A stretch of 56,172 bases of DNA from an uncultured Corynebacterium sp. (GCF_946221935.1 NZ_CAMIGN010000017.1:1-56172); one strand, 5' to 3'; positions 8,775-18,132 are shown, counted from the first letter of the stretch. Made by a program: numbers and translations. Notes: a model not told the origin generated them from the letters alone.

Positions 8775-10547
8775 TTAATCGCGTCCCGAATTGATTTTCC
8801 ACCCGCGTGCTGCTTTGCGTTGCTGCCAGAAGTGACGGTAGATACCGGGGACATCGGAAAGCTCAGAATGCGTGCCCAGCTGGCTGACTTGCCCGTGTTC
8901 ATCCAAGACTACGATTTGATCAGCAGATTTGATTGTATCCAGCTTATGGGCGATGACAATGAAAGTAGATTGCTCCCGTAGCTCGTCCATCGCAGCAAGA
9001 ATGTTTGCCTCATTTTCTGCATCGAGCGCGGAGGTAGCCTCATCAAAGAGTACAATCGGCGCTTGTTTGAGAAGCGCGCGAGCTACAGATACGCGCTGGC
9101 GTTCACCACCGGATAGAAGCCGCCCGCCTTCACCAACTGGAGTATGCCACCCTAGGCGGTTGGCAATAGAAGTCACGCCTGAAAGATCAGCTGCGCGGAA
9201 GACTTCCTCATCGGAGGCGTCGGGACGACCAACGCGGATATTAGCGATTAACGAGTCGTCGAAGAGGTAGACGTCCTGAAAGACCATGGACAGTCTGGAC
9301 ATTAACTGTTCGGTTCCAAGCTCGCGGATATCTACGCCGTCAACCATCACCGCCCCGGAATCTACATCCCAGAATCGCGAAATAAGGCGCGCAATTGTGG
9401 TCTTTCCGGAGCCAGAAGGACCGACAATGGCGGTAACGGTGCCTGATCGAGCATGGAAAGCGACATCTACCAATACTGGTTTATCGCCGTATCCAAACGT
9501 GACATTACGCAGCTCTACATTTCCCGAACCATCGCCTGGGCGCGGAGTAGTGGGTTCTGGCAGGGAAGGAGCATCGGTGATGAGCTCAGTTTCTGCGAGC
9601 GCGATACGGCCGGCATCTAAACCGACGAAAGAAGAACCCAGCTCCTCAAGCGTGCGGGTAAACCTCAAGCTGATTCCGATGATCGCAATTGTTTCTAGTG
9701 GCGATAGGGCGCCTTCAACGGCAAAATCCGCGGAGACCATAATGAGAGCCACGATGAAGATCTGCACTACTATGCCGTTGAGTAGCAAAGCTAATGTGGA
9801 TACCCATAGCTCGCGTATTCGTGCTTTATGGTCGATTTCTAGCGCTTGCTCTAGTGGCGCAAAAACTTGTGATTGTCCTGCCGCGCGCAGGGCTGGTTGA
9901 CGGTTAGCAAATTCTACGATGCGCTGGGAGAGCTCTTTACTCGGCCCCAGTGTGCGGTTCGATGCTTTCTCACGAATCCATGCAGCCAACTGCATCACCA
10001 CGAGCGCCAATGGTGCGATGATAAGAAGGACCAAGCCCAGCTTCGGGTTCCAGAAACACGCTCCTACTAACAAGGTGACAAGTGCCGCGCTATCGCGGTA
10101 TACCGTTCCTTGAATATGCGCAATGGTCTCGGCCGCCACCATAAAGCGATCTGAAACGAGGCGAGATAGGCCGCCAGTATTAGCCGGTACGAACCAGCCG
10201 AGCGGTAGCGTTGCTAATTTATCGCCCACAGTCGTGTGCGCGGTCCGGATGAAATCCAAGGCCGTGTGGTAAGAGGCCATGGTTGCGAAAAATCGTAGCG
10301 CAAAAGCTACGAGCGCAATTGCCAAAAGCGTCCACATCCATGGTGCGATCGTCGTATCCCCATCGAGTGTCTTTGTAAGTGGCACGAGCGTGAGAACGGC
10401 GAGGCCGTCAAGCACGCCCACGATAAGAGATAGACAAGCATACCTTTTATTGAGCTTATGGCCTACAGGACCTTGCAGCTTTTTGACACTGCGAGTGAGT
10501 AGCGGATCACGAAGACGCGAACTAGCAGGCGTAGTGGCATTAGACAT
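8775..10547 (-). CDS. ABC half-transporter, exporter fold (TMD-NBD), last gene of iron-regulated cluster
   Basis: A 590-residue fused membrane/ATPase protein. Membrane segments occupy roughly residues 35-300. The nucleotide-binding domain has Walker A GPSGSGKT, signature LLSGGERQRVSVARAL, Walker B IVLFDEATSALD and the H-loop in IVIAHKLDTI. It overlaps the upstream half-transporter gene by 8 bp, so the two likely form a heterodimer. In actinobacteria such pairs near a DtxR box can be siderophore importers despite an exporter fold (the IrtAB precedent). The position downstream of an ECF module and DtxR site supports a role in iron acquisition, but the substrate is inference. Base composition is AT-richer than the flanking core genes. 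Confidence 0.9.
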   Translation of the reverse strand: MSNATTPASSRLRDPLLTRSVKKLQGPVGHKLNKRYACLSLIVGVLDGLAVLTLVPLTKTLDGDTTIAPWMWTLLAIALVAFALRFFATMASYHTALDFIRTAHTTVGDKLATLPLGWFVPANTGGLSRLVSDRFMVAAETIAHIQGTVYRDSAALVTLLVGACFWNPKLGLVLLIIAPLALVVMQLAAWIREKASNRTLGPSKELSQRIVEFANRQPALRAAGQSQVFAPLEQALEIDHKARIRELWVSTLALLLNGIVVQIFIVALIMVSADFAVEGALSPLETIAIIGISLRFTRTLEELGSSFVGLDAGRIALAETELITDAPSLPEPTTPRPGDGSGNVELRNVTFGYGDKPVLVDVAFHARSGTVTAIVGPSGSGKTTIARLISRFWDVDSGAVMVDGVDIRELGTEQLMSRLSMVFQDVYLFDDSLIANIRVGRPDASDEEVFRAADLSGVTSIANRLGWHTPVGEGGRLLSGGERQRVSVARALLKQAPIVLFDEATSALDAENEANILAAMDELREQSTFIVIAHKLDTIKSADQIVVLDEHGQVSQLGTHSELSDVPGIYRHFWQQRKAARGWKINSGRD

Positions 10548-12288
10548 GAGAATTATCCTTCATAGGCTTGAGGCAGATTATTTGGTCTGCGCCTTGGATG
10601 GACTCCGGCTTGTGGGCGATGACTAAGACGGTCTTGCCTCTGACGAGTGTGGCTAGAGCTGCTTGAATTTCTGCTTCACAGTCAGGATCAGTTGCCGCAG
10701 TAGCTTCATCCAGGATCAAGATTGGGGCATTGGTAACAATTGCCCGGGCAATAGAAATGCGTTGCTGTTGTCCACCGGATAAAGAGATGTCCTCACCAAC
10801 AACGGTGTCGAGCCCAGCCGGTAAAGCGCGAATATCAGCAGCTATGTGCGCAGCCTCTGCAGCTTGCCAGATCTCTTCATCGCGGGCTTCTGGGCGTGCA
10901 AGGCGAATGTTTTCCCGAATACTCATACGCAGTAAGTGAGGATCTTGTAAGACGAAAGCCACAGTGCGGTACAAACTGTCGAAAGTGAGATCACGGATAT
11001 CCACGTGGTTGATAGTGATTGTGCCCGAATCTGGATCCTGGAAACGCGCCAGCATCGTTGCTGCTGTGGATTTGCCAGCCCCAGAGGGGCCAATCAATGC
11101 CGTGACAGTGCCTGCTTTTAGTTGCGCAGAAAAGTCTTGGAGGACTGGTGTGTCTGGGGCGTAGCTAAAGCTGACCTTATGGAACTCCACCTCCATGTCT
11201 TGACTATTGGCATGGAGGCTCTTTTGGCCTTCTTTCACGTGGGAAATTGTCATGACTTCATCAAGGCGCAACGCCGCATTGCCAGCGAGCTGGTAAGACC
11301 ACATCATTTGGCCGACGGTTTGAATCGTGCCCGGGAGCACCAGCGCAATTAACGTTGTTGCGATGACTTCAGCGACCGTTACATAGTCACCAGCTATCAG
11401 CAGGGAACCGACTCCTACATTGATAAGGATGAGGACAGGAACCGCCACCACAGACTCTGAGATTGCGCTAACACGCAGAAGAGGACGTACCCACTCGTAA
11501 TAGAATTCCGCGAATTTTTGGGCAGCTTCGCGATATCGAGCGTGGGCTTTGCCAACGGTGCCGAAAGCCTTGATGACGGAAATACCTTCGGAGAACTCCA
11601 CCGCAGTCGCAGAGACCTCACCCAGATAATTATCCATTTCCGCAGTTTTTGTGCCCATATCTTTCATTGAATACGCTTGGATTGCTAGGAAAATGGGCAC
11701 AGTGGCAATAGAAAGAAGACCAAGACGCCAATCCAAGATAAAGGCATAAACCAGAAGCGCGAGGGGCGTAAAGATCGCGGCGACCTTCTCTACAGGAGCG
11801 TGGGCTGTCAGGGTGTGCAGAGTTAACGTATCGTCCTCGACGGCTTTGCGAACTTTGCCGGAATTAGTCTGGCTAAACCACGAGAGTGGTGCTTTCGCAA
11901 TAGCGTTAATAATTCGGCGCCGGTTAATCCCCACCAGCTTTGCATCAGCGAAGTGGGTGATCGCAAGGGCAAGGAAATAGAAGAATAGCTGACCCAAAAA
12001 AGTAGCAAGTAGCCATTTCACAATGGACGCGACGTCATCAGTATTGCCGTCGATTAGAGCATTTCCCAGTGCCACCAACGCGACGTAGGGTGCTACGGCG
12101 AGTATCGAGGATATAAGCGCGAGAAACTGTGCGAAGTAGATGGTTGTTTGCACTGGGGCCAGTAGCTTTTTTAGAGCGACCTGGCCGGCTTTTAGTTTTG
12201 CGCGAGCCTCTTCTTCCGGTGACGCACCGTGTGATTCTGGTGCGTGGGTTCCGCTTGATTCTGTGGAACTCTGTCTTATTTCAGACAT
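10540..12288 (-). CDS. ABC half-transporter, exporter fold (TMD-NBD)
   Basis: Partner half-transporter of 582 residues from the ATG at 12288 (MSEIRQSS). A longer in-frame start exists upstream, but it would overlap the preceding gene by more than 150 bp. The chosen ATG has a purine-rich stretch (reading AGAAAG) upstream and lies 7 bases after the previous stop. After a hydrophilic Ser/Glu-rich leader, about six membrane segments precede the ATPase with Walker A GPSGAGKST, signature SLSGGQQQRISIARAI and Walker B ILILDEATAATD. With the next gene it should form a heterodimeric ABC transporter. Cotranscription with the ECF genes suggests both modules serve one substrate, perhaps a siderophore or metal complex. 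Confidence 0.9.
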   Translation of the reverse strand: MSEIRQSSTESSGTHAPESHGASPEEEARAKLKAGQVALKKLLAPVQTTIYFAQFLALISSILAVAPYVALVALGNALIDGNTDDVASIVKWLLATFLGQLFFYFLALAITHFADAKLVGINRRRIINAIAKAPLSWFSQTNSGKVRKAVEDDTLTLHTLTAHAPVEKVAAIFTPLALLVYAFILDWRLGLLSIATVPIFLAIQAYSMKDMGTKTAEMDNYLGEVSATAVEFSEGISVIKAFGTVGKAHARYREAAQKFAEFYYEWVRPLLRVSAISESVVAVPVLILINVGVGSLLIAGDYVTVAEVIATTLIALVLPGTIQTVGQMMWSYQLAGNAALRLDEVMTISHVKEGQKSLHANSQDMEVEFHKVSFSYAPDTPVLQDFSAQLKAGTVTALIGPSGAGKSTAATMLARFQDPDSGTITINHVDIRDLTFDSLYRTVAFVLQDPHLLRMSIRENIRLARPEARDEEIWQAAEAAHIAADIRALPAGLDTVVGEDISLSGGQQQRISIARAIVTNAPILILDEATAATDPDCEAEIQAALATLVRGKTVLVIAHKPESIQGADQIICLKPMKDNSHV

Positions 12289-12295
12289 TTCTTTC

Positions 12296-13765
12296 TCAAT
12301 CCTTGTTGATGTCAGTAATATCGATGATTCTGGTGACTGATTCTTGGATGAATTCGTGGTCATGGGTGATGACGATGACCACTGCTCCGCTTGCTGCAAG
12401 AGATCGAAGCAGCGCAGAGATGGATTGCAGTTGGCGCCAGCCCACGCCAGAGGTAGGTTCATCGAAGATGTAGACCTCTGCTTGCTCGGCTTGGGCTGAA
12501 GCTATGGCTAAGCGTTGCCGTTGCCCACCGGACAGAGACTGCGGATGCCGTTGGGCCATTCCTGCCAGATCGAGGCGATGGAGAATCTCATTGACATCGA
12601 TGTGGTCCCGCTTCTTCTTTGCCAGTCCGAGCGTGACTTCTTCTTCGGTGGTGGCTGCGAATAATTGGCGGCCAACATCTTGCATCACCATGTACGCGGC
12701 ACGTATGCGGGCAGCCGCTCCTACTCGTTTGCTGTTCAAACGGAGATTACCGCCGCGTTTGGGAGAAGCAAGACCACAAATGATCCTGGCGAGGGTGGTT
12801 TTTCCAGCGCCGTTGGGCCCGATTAAGGCAGTGACTTCGCCGCTGGGGAAAAATGCGTGGTCAATGTTTAGCACCTCATGCGTGCCATAAGAAAAACAGA
12901 TGTTGCTTAACTCGAGTCCGCTCCGCTGGGGATCGGCGTTTTCGAGCGTGGGTGGTACCGGCACGCTCGCGGGCAGGGGAACGTGGTGTAAGCTGCGTAG
13001 CCCCAATTGTTTGCGTTCGGGTTCGTCTAAGCCATAAAACTCCTGAGCGTGGAAACTCCGCGTTATTTTTCCCTGAGTCAAGTAAATGACTTGGTCAGCG
13101 ATATCTTTTAAGAAAAAGAGGCGGTGGTCAGCGATAATGATCGTTGTGCCTAATTCCTTCAAGCGGTGTAGCACGCGTGCAAGAATATCGATGCTTTCCA
13201 TGGAGAGATTGGACGTGGGTTCATCGAGAAGCACGAGACTGCCCGGGGACACAAGCGCGCATGCGCATGCCACGGTTTGTAACTGTCCACCAGATAATTC
13301 TTTGAATCGCCGGCCCCGAAGATCGTTAATGCCTAGTAGCTCGACCGCTGATTGAATCCTCGACTCAATTTCTGTGGGATCCACACCAAGGTTTTCTAGC
13401 CCGAAGGCCAATTCTGCATTGACGCTTTCAGTGAAAAATTGTGTCCTTGGATTCTGGAATACTGAGGCGCTGAACTCGATGGCTCGGAACAGCGGTTCTT
13501 CCGTAGGGTTAAAAGCCTGGTCATCCTTTATAATAGTGATGGTGCCTAGTAGCTCTCCTGGATTGAAATGGGGGATGAGCCCGTTGATCAACTTGAGTAC
13601 CGTGGACTTTCCCGATCCGGAATCACCGGTAATCAGTAGGCACTGTCCTGGAGAGACAGAAAAAGACACATCAGATACACCTTGAATGCCTGGCCGAGCG
13701 CCCGATGGATATGTAAAAGAAACGTTGTGGGCGTTTACACTGGTTGCGATACTGCGTTCGTTCAT
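12296..13765 (-). CDS. ECF-type energy-coupling ATPase, two fused ABC domains
   Basis: A 489-residue soluble protein with two tandem nucleotide-binding domains, as in EcfA-EcfA' fusions. Domain 1 has Walker A GDSGSGKST, signature LSGGQLQTVACACALV and Walker B LVLLDEPTSNLS. Domain 2 has Walker A GPNGAGKTT, signature LSGGQRQRLAIASAQ and Walker B VYIFDEPTSGVG. It would power import by the T and S components encoded immediately upstream. Its start overlaps the T-component stop by 4 bp (ATGA), indicating translational coupling. There is no membrane segment, so it should sit on the cytoplasmic face of the membrane complex. Confidence 0.92.
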   Translation of the reverse strand: MNERSIATSVNAHNVSFTYPSGARPGIQGVSDVSFSVSPGQCLLITGDSGSGKSTVLKLINGLIPHFNPGELLGTITIIKDDQAFNPTEEPLFRAIEFSASVFQNPRTQFFTESVNAELAFGLENLGVDPTEIESRIQSAVELLGINDLRGRRFKELSGGQLQTVACACALVSPGSLVLLDEPTSNLSMESIDILARVLHRLKELGTTIIIADHRLFFLKDIADQVIYLTQGKITRSFHAQEFYGLDEPERKQLGLRSLHHVPLPASVPVPPTLENADPQRSGLELSNICFSYGTHEVLNIDHAFFPSGEVTALIGPNGAGKTTLARIICGLASPKRGGNLRLNSKRVGAAARIRAAYMVMQDVGRQLFAATTEEEVTLGLAKKKRDHIDVNEILHRLDLAGMAQRHPQSLSGGQRQRLAIASAQAEQAEVYIFDEPTSGVGWRQLQSISALLRSLAASGAVVIVITHDHEFIQESVTRIIDITDINKD

Positions 13766-14487
13766 AAGTGGACCTCCATGGGAAGCCAGACAGAGGCAAC
13801 AACGAGGCCCAACCCAGCTAGTGCAGTTGCATCGACAAGCTTGAAGGAAAGATCGGCGGTGGTGGTCGGACGTATGGGGCCTCCCAATCCGCGGACAAGA
13901 GCAGAGGCAGCGAGCTCATCACCAGCGCGGACGACGGCGCCTAATAGGGGGATGATCAGCATCGCGGACGAATGTGTGGGCTGTGTGATCCAGCTTTTTA
14001 CTCCAGGCTGGAGACCCCGAAGGACCATAGCATCGCGGATCGCTTTGGCTTCTGCCACGATTATCGGCAAAACGCGCAGGAAAACCGCCGGTGGAATGGT
14101 GGCCCAGCCTGGTAAACGCAGGTCCCGCAGTGCTGAGGTCAACGTGGATGGTGTGAGAGTGAGCAAGCCGAATGCGCCGATGGACATGCTGATGACAAAA
14201 CGGCTTAGCCACGAAAAAATTGCCGCTGAAAAAGCGAAAAATGTGGAGCCAGGAAGCTGTAATAGGCCCCAATACCCTAGATAGGATAATGCAAAAGCGA
14301 ACAGGCAAATAAGACCATAGTGTGGCTTTACTGTAGCTAGTGCGATGGAGCTGAAGGCGATAGAAATCAGCAGTGTCGGTAGGTGGCCGTGGCTGAGAGC
14401 TACCGCATTGATTACTAGAACAGAAAGCAGCACGGTCCGTGGATCGATCGAAGATCGACGAAGCACGCCCTGTTTTTGCAGGCTCAC
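13762..14487 (-). CDS. ECF transporter T component (EcfT-like)
   Basis: A 241-residue hydrophobic protein, predicted polytopic, of the EcfT/CbiQ family. This component transmits ATP hydrolysis to the substrate-binding S component. Two short Arg-Gly motifs of the coupling helices are visible (AMVLRGLQPG and ASALVRGLGGP), as expected for the grooves that contact the ATPase. It is coupled by 4-bp overlaps both to the S-component gene upstream and to the double ATPase downstream, giving one S-T-AA' module. Substrate specificity lies in the S component, so none is assigned here. Confidence 0.88.
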   Translation of the reverse strand: MSLQKQGVLRRSSIDPRTVLLSVLVINAVALSHGHLPTLLISIAFSSIALATVKPHYGLICLFAFALSYLGYWGLLQLPGSTFFAFSAAIFSWLSRFVISMSIGAFGLLTLTPSTLTSALRDLRLPGWATIPPAVFLRVLPIIVAEAKAIRDAMVLRGLQPGVKSWITQPTHSSAMLIIPLLGAVVRAGDELAASALVRGLGGPIRPTTTADLSFKLVDATALAGLGLVVASVWLPMEVHL

Positions 14488-15119
14488 AGGAGACCAGCGC
14501 TTTCAAAGTGTTTGCGGCTGACGCGAACTCCGACCTTTCCTCCGATAAAGCCGACGATGAGCGCACAAATGGCCAGTACTCCAATGGTCCATGGCTGGAA
14601 GATATCCGACATAGCATCGGCGTATTCTTGACCCATTTGGTCTGCGATATCGACGTAGTATGAGTCCGTATCCAGAATTAGCGGGATAAAAGGCAAAGAA
14701 ATCCAGACACAGAAGATGCCGTAGGCAATAGGGAAGGACTTGGCAATACTGAGGTGGCTTTTTGTAATAATCAAATCTGCGATAAACCCAAGAATTATGC
14801 TTCCCAGCAAGGTCCAGAAGTAGTGTCCGGTGAGCATGAATGCTAATCCGTTAATACCCCCGACGAGGGTGAAAGCACCCATTTTGGACGTGCGGACGGC
14901 ATAAAGCGCTAGCACGATTCCGTTTGCGATTGCCGCGATAAACCATCCAATAAACATGAATTGTGGTCCTGCGAATCCAATCATTCCGCTTATAAAGGTG
15001 ATTACAAAGTAAAGTGCAGCAAAGATGCCAGCGTTGATGAGATCTCTGGTGTTTAAACGTGCCGTCGACCCACTGGATGAGCTTGTACTCCGTGCGGGCG
15101 TAGAGGACTGTTGGGTCAT
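14484..15119 (-). CDS. ECF transporter S component, MptD/Trep_Strep-like
   Basis: First gene of the cluster: a 211-residue membrane protein with a Ser/Thr-rich leader, then RLNTRDLINAGIFAALYFVI typical of ECF S components, followed by about five or six hydrophobic segments. It resembles the MptD/Trep_Strep family, often encoded beside exporter-type ABC pairs. It would bind the transported small molecule; the DtxR-type box 28 bp upstream of its start argues for an iron-related ligand such as a siderophore. I recall a DtxR-controlled gene set of similar layout in C. diphtheriae but cannot verify it here. The family call is good, the ligand unknown. Confidence 0.8.
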   Translation of the reverse strand: MTQQSSTPARSTSSSSGSTARLNTRDLINAGIFAALYFVITFISGMIGFAGPQFMFIGWFIAAIANGIVLALYAVRTSKMGAFTLVGGINGLAFMLTGHYFWTLLGSIILGFIADLIITKSHLSIAKSFPIAYGIFCVWISLPFIPLILDTDSYYVDIADQMGQEYADAMSDIFQPWTIGVLAICALIVGFIGGKVGVRVSRKHFESAGLL

Positions 15120-15146
15120 CGTAAACCTCGATTCATGAACAGCAGG

Positions 15147-15165
15147 AAAGGTAAGGCTTACCTAA
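15147..15165 (-). promoter_or_regulatory. DtxR-type iron box
   Basis: The 19-base site aaaggtaaggcttacctaa matches the DtxR consensus TWAGGTWAGSCTWACCTWA at 18 of 19 positions, failing only at the first base, and is nearly palindromic. It lies 28 bp upstream of the S-component ATG and next to an AT-rich promoter-like stretch (tataaa/tattat on the minus strand, about 15170-15190). Iron-loaded DtxR bound here would block transcription of all five downstream genes. This is a match to an established consensus; binding is not demonstrated. Confidence 0.85.
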
Positions 15166-15241
15166 TACAGATAATACTCTTTATAAACTACTTCTAGTTT
15201 TGATCTGAAGATTCACCCTTAATGGGGGTGAATGCAGATAA

Positions 15242-15490
15242 GCGGACATCAAACCAGAGCACGACTACCGACTACGCACCGACAAAGTAGGCACCAACGG
15301 CAAGACAACCCTGCGATGGGGCAGTAAACTACCCCGCCTCTACATCGGCCGCCGATGGGGCGGGGGAACCAATCACCATGGTGTCTGCATCGACAACCAC
15401 GTCGACATCAAAATAACCGCCACCGGAGCACAAATCGCTGCCTACACACTTACCGAAGAAAAGATCTACTACAACAAGAAAGACAACGAA
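15242..15490 (+). pseudogene. IS481-family transposase remnant (C-terminal region)
   Basis: Translation from 15242, directly after an in-frame TAA, gives ADIKPEHDYRLRTDKVGTNG, then KTTLRWGSKLPRLYIGRRW and a segment ending TEEKIYYNKK. This is the pattern of the C-terminal beta-rich part of IS481-type DDE transposases. The catalytic core and N-terminus are absent, and I see no terminal inverted repeats. The frame stays open to 15604, into the tRNA gene, but the last part is probably not transposase. It sits between the iron-regulated cluster and tRNA-Arg and marks past insertion activity at this boundary. Confidence 0.7.
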
Positions 15491-15565
15491 CTCAACCCCA
15501 GTCGGGGCAACCAAAAACAAAAATCTCGAGACACCGACCGGAACGATGTCTCGAGACTTCCAGCG

Positions 15566-15638
15566 TGCCCCAGAGAGGAATCGAACCTCCGACACCGGCT
15601 TTAGGAGAGCCGTGCTCTATCCACTGAGCTACTAGGGC
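15566..15638 (-). tRNA. tRNA-Arg (anticodon CCU)
   Basis: Read on the minus strand, this 73-base sequence folds as a tRNA. The acceptor arm gccctag pairs with ctggggc, followed by discriminator A. The D-arm region is agctcagtggatagagc, the anticodon stem ggctc/agcc brackets loop with CCT, and the T arm contains ggttcgattcc. CCA is not encoded. Anticodon CCU reads the rare Arg codon AGG. It adjoins the IS481 remnant and the AT-rich ECF/ABC block, a common setting for integrated DNA. Confidence 0.95.
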
Positions 15639-15811
15639 AATCGCATGACAAACGGCAACCAGCGCTCATTCGCCACCTGCCGACCATGCGAACTACATAA
15701 TACAAGCCAGGCTTTGTTCCCTGTTAACCAGACCTTCGGCTCATTGACACTAGGGGCGTCACCACCAAAATCGCCGGCGCTGCACCCGCAGCGAAGCTAC
15801 GATCGATAAGT

Positions 15812-17341
15812 ATGGGCGACGCAGTATCTAAAGATACCTACACACCGAAACAACGCACCCGCTTCCGCGAGCGGCTCAACGCCGAGCTGGAGGTCTTCGA
15901 TAAGCACCTTCAAGACTCTGAGTTCATCAACCAGGGCACCATCGGCCTGGAACTAGAGATGAACCTCGTGGACACAAACATGCAGCCCAACCGCTGCAAT
16001 GAAGAAGTGCTGGCAAAGCTGGAAGAAGCCTATCCGGGCGAATACCAGTCTGAAATCGGCTCCTACAACGTGGAGATGAACCATCCACCACTATCCATCA
16101 CCGGTCGCGGGTTGGAGCAACTCCAAGAAGGCCTCGACGAACGCCTGCACGCCGTGCAAAAGGCTGCTGAACAGCTGGATTCCCGCGCCGTAATGATCGG
16201 CACCCTGCCAACGCTGACCACTGACTTCCTCAGCGATCCTGCCTGGATGACGGACGAAAACCGCTACAAGGCACTCAACAATGCAGTCCTGGAATCCCGC
16301 GGCGAACTCGTGCGCATCCAGCTCGAAGGTGCACTGCCCGGCCGTGTACTCGGCACCGTGGATACCTACCGCCATGACTTCGAGGACATCGCCCCGGAGT
16401 CCGCCTGCACCTCCATGCAGCTGCACCTGCAGGTGGCGCCGAACCTTTTTGCCAACGCCTGGAATGCCTCCCAGGCCATCGCTGGCGTGCAAGTAGCGCT
16501 CAGCGCAAACTCGCCTCTTTTCGTCGGCCATAAGCTCTGGCACGAATCACGCATTCCCGTCTTCCAACAGGCCATCGATACCCGCACCGCAGAACTCGTC
16601 AACCAGGGAGTACGTCCCCGGGTATGGTTCGGCGAACGATGGATCACCAGCGTATTCGACCTCTTCGAGGAAAACGGACGCTACTTCTCTCCCCTCCTCC
16701 CCGAGGACCGCATGGAAGCCGGCACACCAATCATGTCCGGCGACAGTCCCGGACTGCACTACATGAACCTGCACAACGGTACGGTCTGGCGTTGGAATCG
16801 CCCGATCTACGACCCGAACCTGGAGCGCTCGCACATCCGCGTAGAAAACCGTCTGCTCCCCGCCGGCCCCACTACCGCCGATATCGTCGCAGACGCTGCC
16901 TTCTACTACGGCCTCGTCAAGTTCTTGGGAACGCAGAATCGCCCCGTGTGGTCACGGCTTTCTTTTAACGACGCCCACAAGAACTTCATCACCGGCGCCC
17001 GCGAGGGGCTACGCGCCAGCATGCGCTGGCCACGTCTGGGCAATGTTCCGGTGCGCACGCTCATTACTGAACACCTACTTGACCAGGCAAAGGAAGGGCT
17101 TGAGCTACTCGACGTAGATTCCGAACTGATTGACACCTACCTGGGGATCATCGAGGGGCGCGCACGGAGCGGCCAAAACGGTGCCACCTGGCAACTGGAT
17201 ACCATCAACCGACTCGCCCCGAACAGCGAACCGGATTCTGAGGAACGCGCCGAGGCGCTGTCCACAATGCTGCAGCGCTACGTGGCTCACCAAACCTCCG
17301 GCCAGCCGGTACACACCTGGTCCGTCGAGGGACACGCCTAG
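15812..17341 (+). CDS. glutamate-cysteine ligase family protein (GCS2 type)
   Basis: A 509-residue member of the carboxylate-amine/glutamate-cysteine ligase type 2 family (COG2170-like). Visible features are GTIGLELEMNLVD near residue 45, which holds acidic metal-binding residues, EIGSYNVEMNHPP around residue 85, and HIRVENRLLPAGPTTADIV in the C-terminal half. The family makes gamma-glutamyl amides with ATP. Actinobacteria mainly use mycothiol, so a glutathione role is doubtful; gamma-glutamylcysteine or another amine product is possible. It is a single gene after a 170-bp region containing no other gene, and ends 33 bp before the convergent enoyl-CoA hydratase stop. Confidence 0.85.
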   Translation: MGDAVSKDTYTPKQRTRFRERLNAELEVFDKHLQDSEFINQGTIGLELEMNLVDTNMQPNRCNEEVLAKLEEAYPGEYQSEIGSYNVEMNHPPLSITGRGLEQLQEGLDERLHAVQKAAEQLDSRAVMIGTLPTLTTDFLSDPAWMTDENRYKALNNAVLESRGELVRIQLEGALPGRVLGTVDTYRHDFEDIAPESACTSMQLHLQVAPNLFANAWNASQAIAGVQVALSANSPLFVGHKLWHESRIPVFQQAIDTRTAELVNQGVRPRVWFGERWITSVFDLFEENGRYFSPLLPEDRMEAGTPIMSGDSPGLHYMNLHNGTVWRWNRPIYDPNLERSHIRVENRLLPAGPTTADIVADAAFYYGLVKFLGTQNRPVWSRLSFNDAHKNFITGAREGLRASMRWPRLGNVPVRTLITEHLLDQAKEGLELLDVDSELIDTYLGIIEGRARSGQNGATWQLDTINRLAPNSEPDSEERAEALSTMLQRYVAHQTSGQPVHTWSVEGHA

Positions 17342-17373
17342 CACCCCTTACTGTGGCTCGGCTGTTCCCGGGA

Positions 17374-18132
17374 CTAGCGCCCTGTGAAGTGCGGAGTGCG
17401 CCCCTCAGCTCGCGCCCGGCGCGCCTCCTGCACATCCTCACTGGCCCAGATGGCGGGGATCATCTGCTCCAACTCCGCATCGGCGTACATGTCGGAGCTA
17501 TTCAGCACTCGTTTTGAATGCTCCATAGACAGCGGAGCCTGCTGCGCCACCCGATACGCGAAGGCGATGGCATCCGGGGTGGCGTCATCAAGCAGTACAG
17601 AAAAACCCGTGGCTCTTGCCTGTTCGGCACTTACCCGAGCACCTGCCAAGAACACGTTCCGCGCCAGTGCCCCGCCCATCAGTTCGCGAGCACGGTCGTG
17701 GGTCCACAGATCCAGGGCGAAGCCGTGGGCGGCCACGGGCACCCAGCAGGCCCCCTCGTCAGAGAAAACACGCAGATCGCACGCCAAGGCGATCTGGCAA
17801 CCAGCGCCGACAGCAGGGCCGTCTATATCAGCAATAACTGGCACCGGGGCGGTTTGGATGGCCGACAGCATGTTCTCCATGGCTACCCAAAAATCATCGG
17901 CATATACGCCGCCGGAGAGATCCGCACCGGCACAGAACGCAGGACCCTCGCCACGAATAAGAATGGCGCGCACCCCGGCTGTGGTGTGGGCGCGGACGGC
18001 CTCCGCTACCGCATTTGCGATGGTCGCGTTGAGGGCGTTGCGCTTCTCCGGACGATTAAGGGTGATCACACCGACCTGTGGGGCGGTGGGGTCAGCGGAT
18101 TCGGTGTGGGTGAGGACATGCCCTGCGCTCAT
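17374..18132 (-). CDS. enoyl-CoA hydratase/isomerase family protein
   Basis: A crotonase-fold protein of 252 residues. It carries the CoA-binding and oxyanion-hole segments LNRPEKRNALN (about 25-35) and GEGPAFCAGADLSGGV (about 62-77), then DIDGPAVGAGCQIALACDLR (oxyanion hole Gly near 109). Glu residues usual for hydratase catalysis are not obvious at the second position (SDEGACWVPV), so isomerase or other crotonase chemistry is possible. No signal peptide is present. It is followed on the same strand by no close gene and preceded by the aldo/keto reductase 55 bp away, so the two may be cotranscribed. A lipid metabolism role is inference. Confidence 0.88.
   Translation of the reverse strand: MSAGHVLTHTESADPTAPQVGVITLNRPEKRNALNATIANAVAEAVRAHTTAGVRAILIRGEGPAFCAGADLSGGVYADDFWVAMENMLSAIQTAPVPVIADIDGPAVGAGCQIALACDLRVFSDEGACWVPVAAHGFALDLWTHDRARELMGGALARNVFLAGARVSAEQARATGFSVLLDDATPDAIAFAYRVAQQAPLSMEHSKRVLNSSDMYADAELEQMIPAIWASEDVQEARRARAEGRTPHFTGR

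Noticed and set aside
8600..15570. Possible attachment-site repeats (ctggggca at ~8602 and at the tRNA-Arg end)
   Set aside because: Only 8 bases shared and in inverted orientation, so not the direct repeat expected from tRNA-targeting integration.
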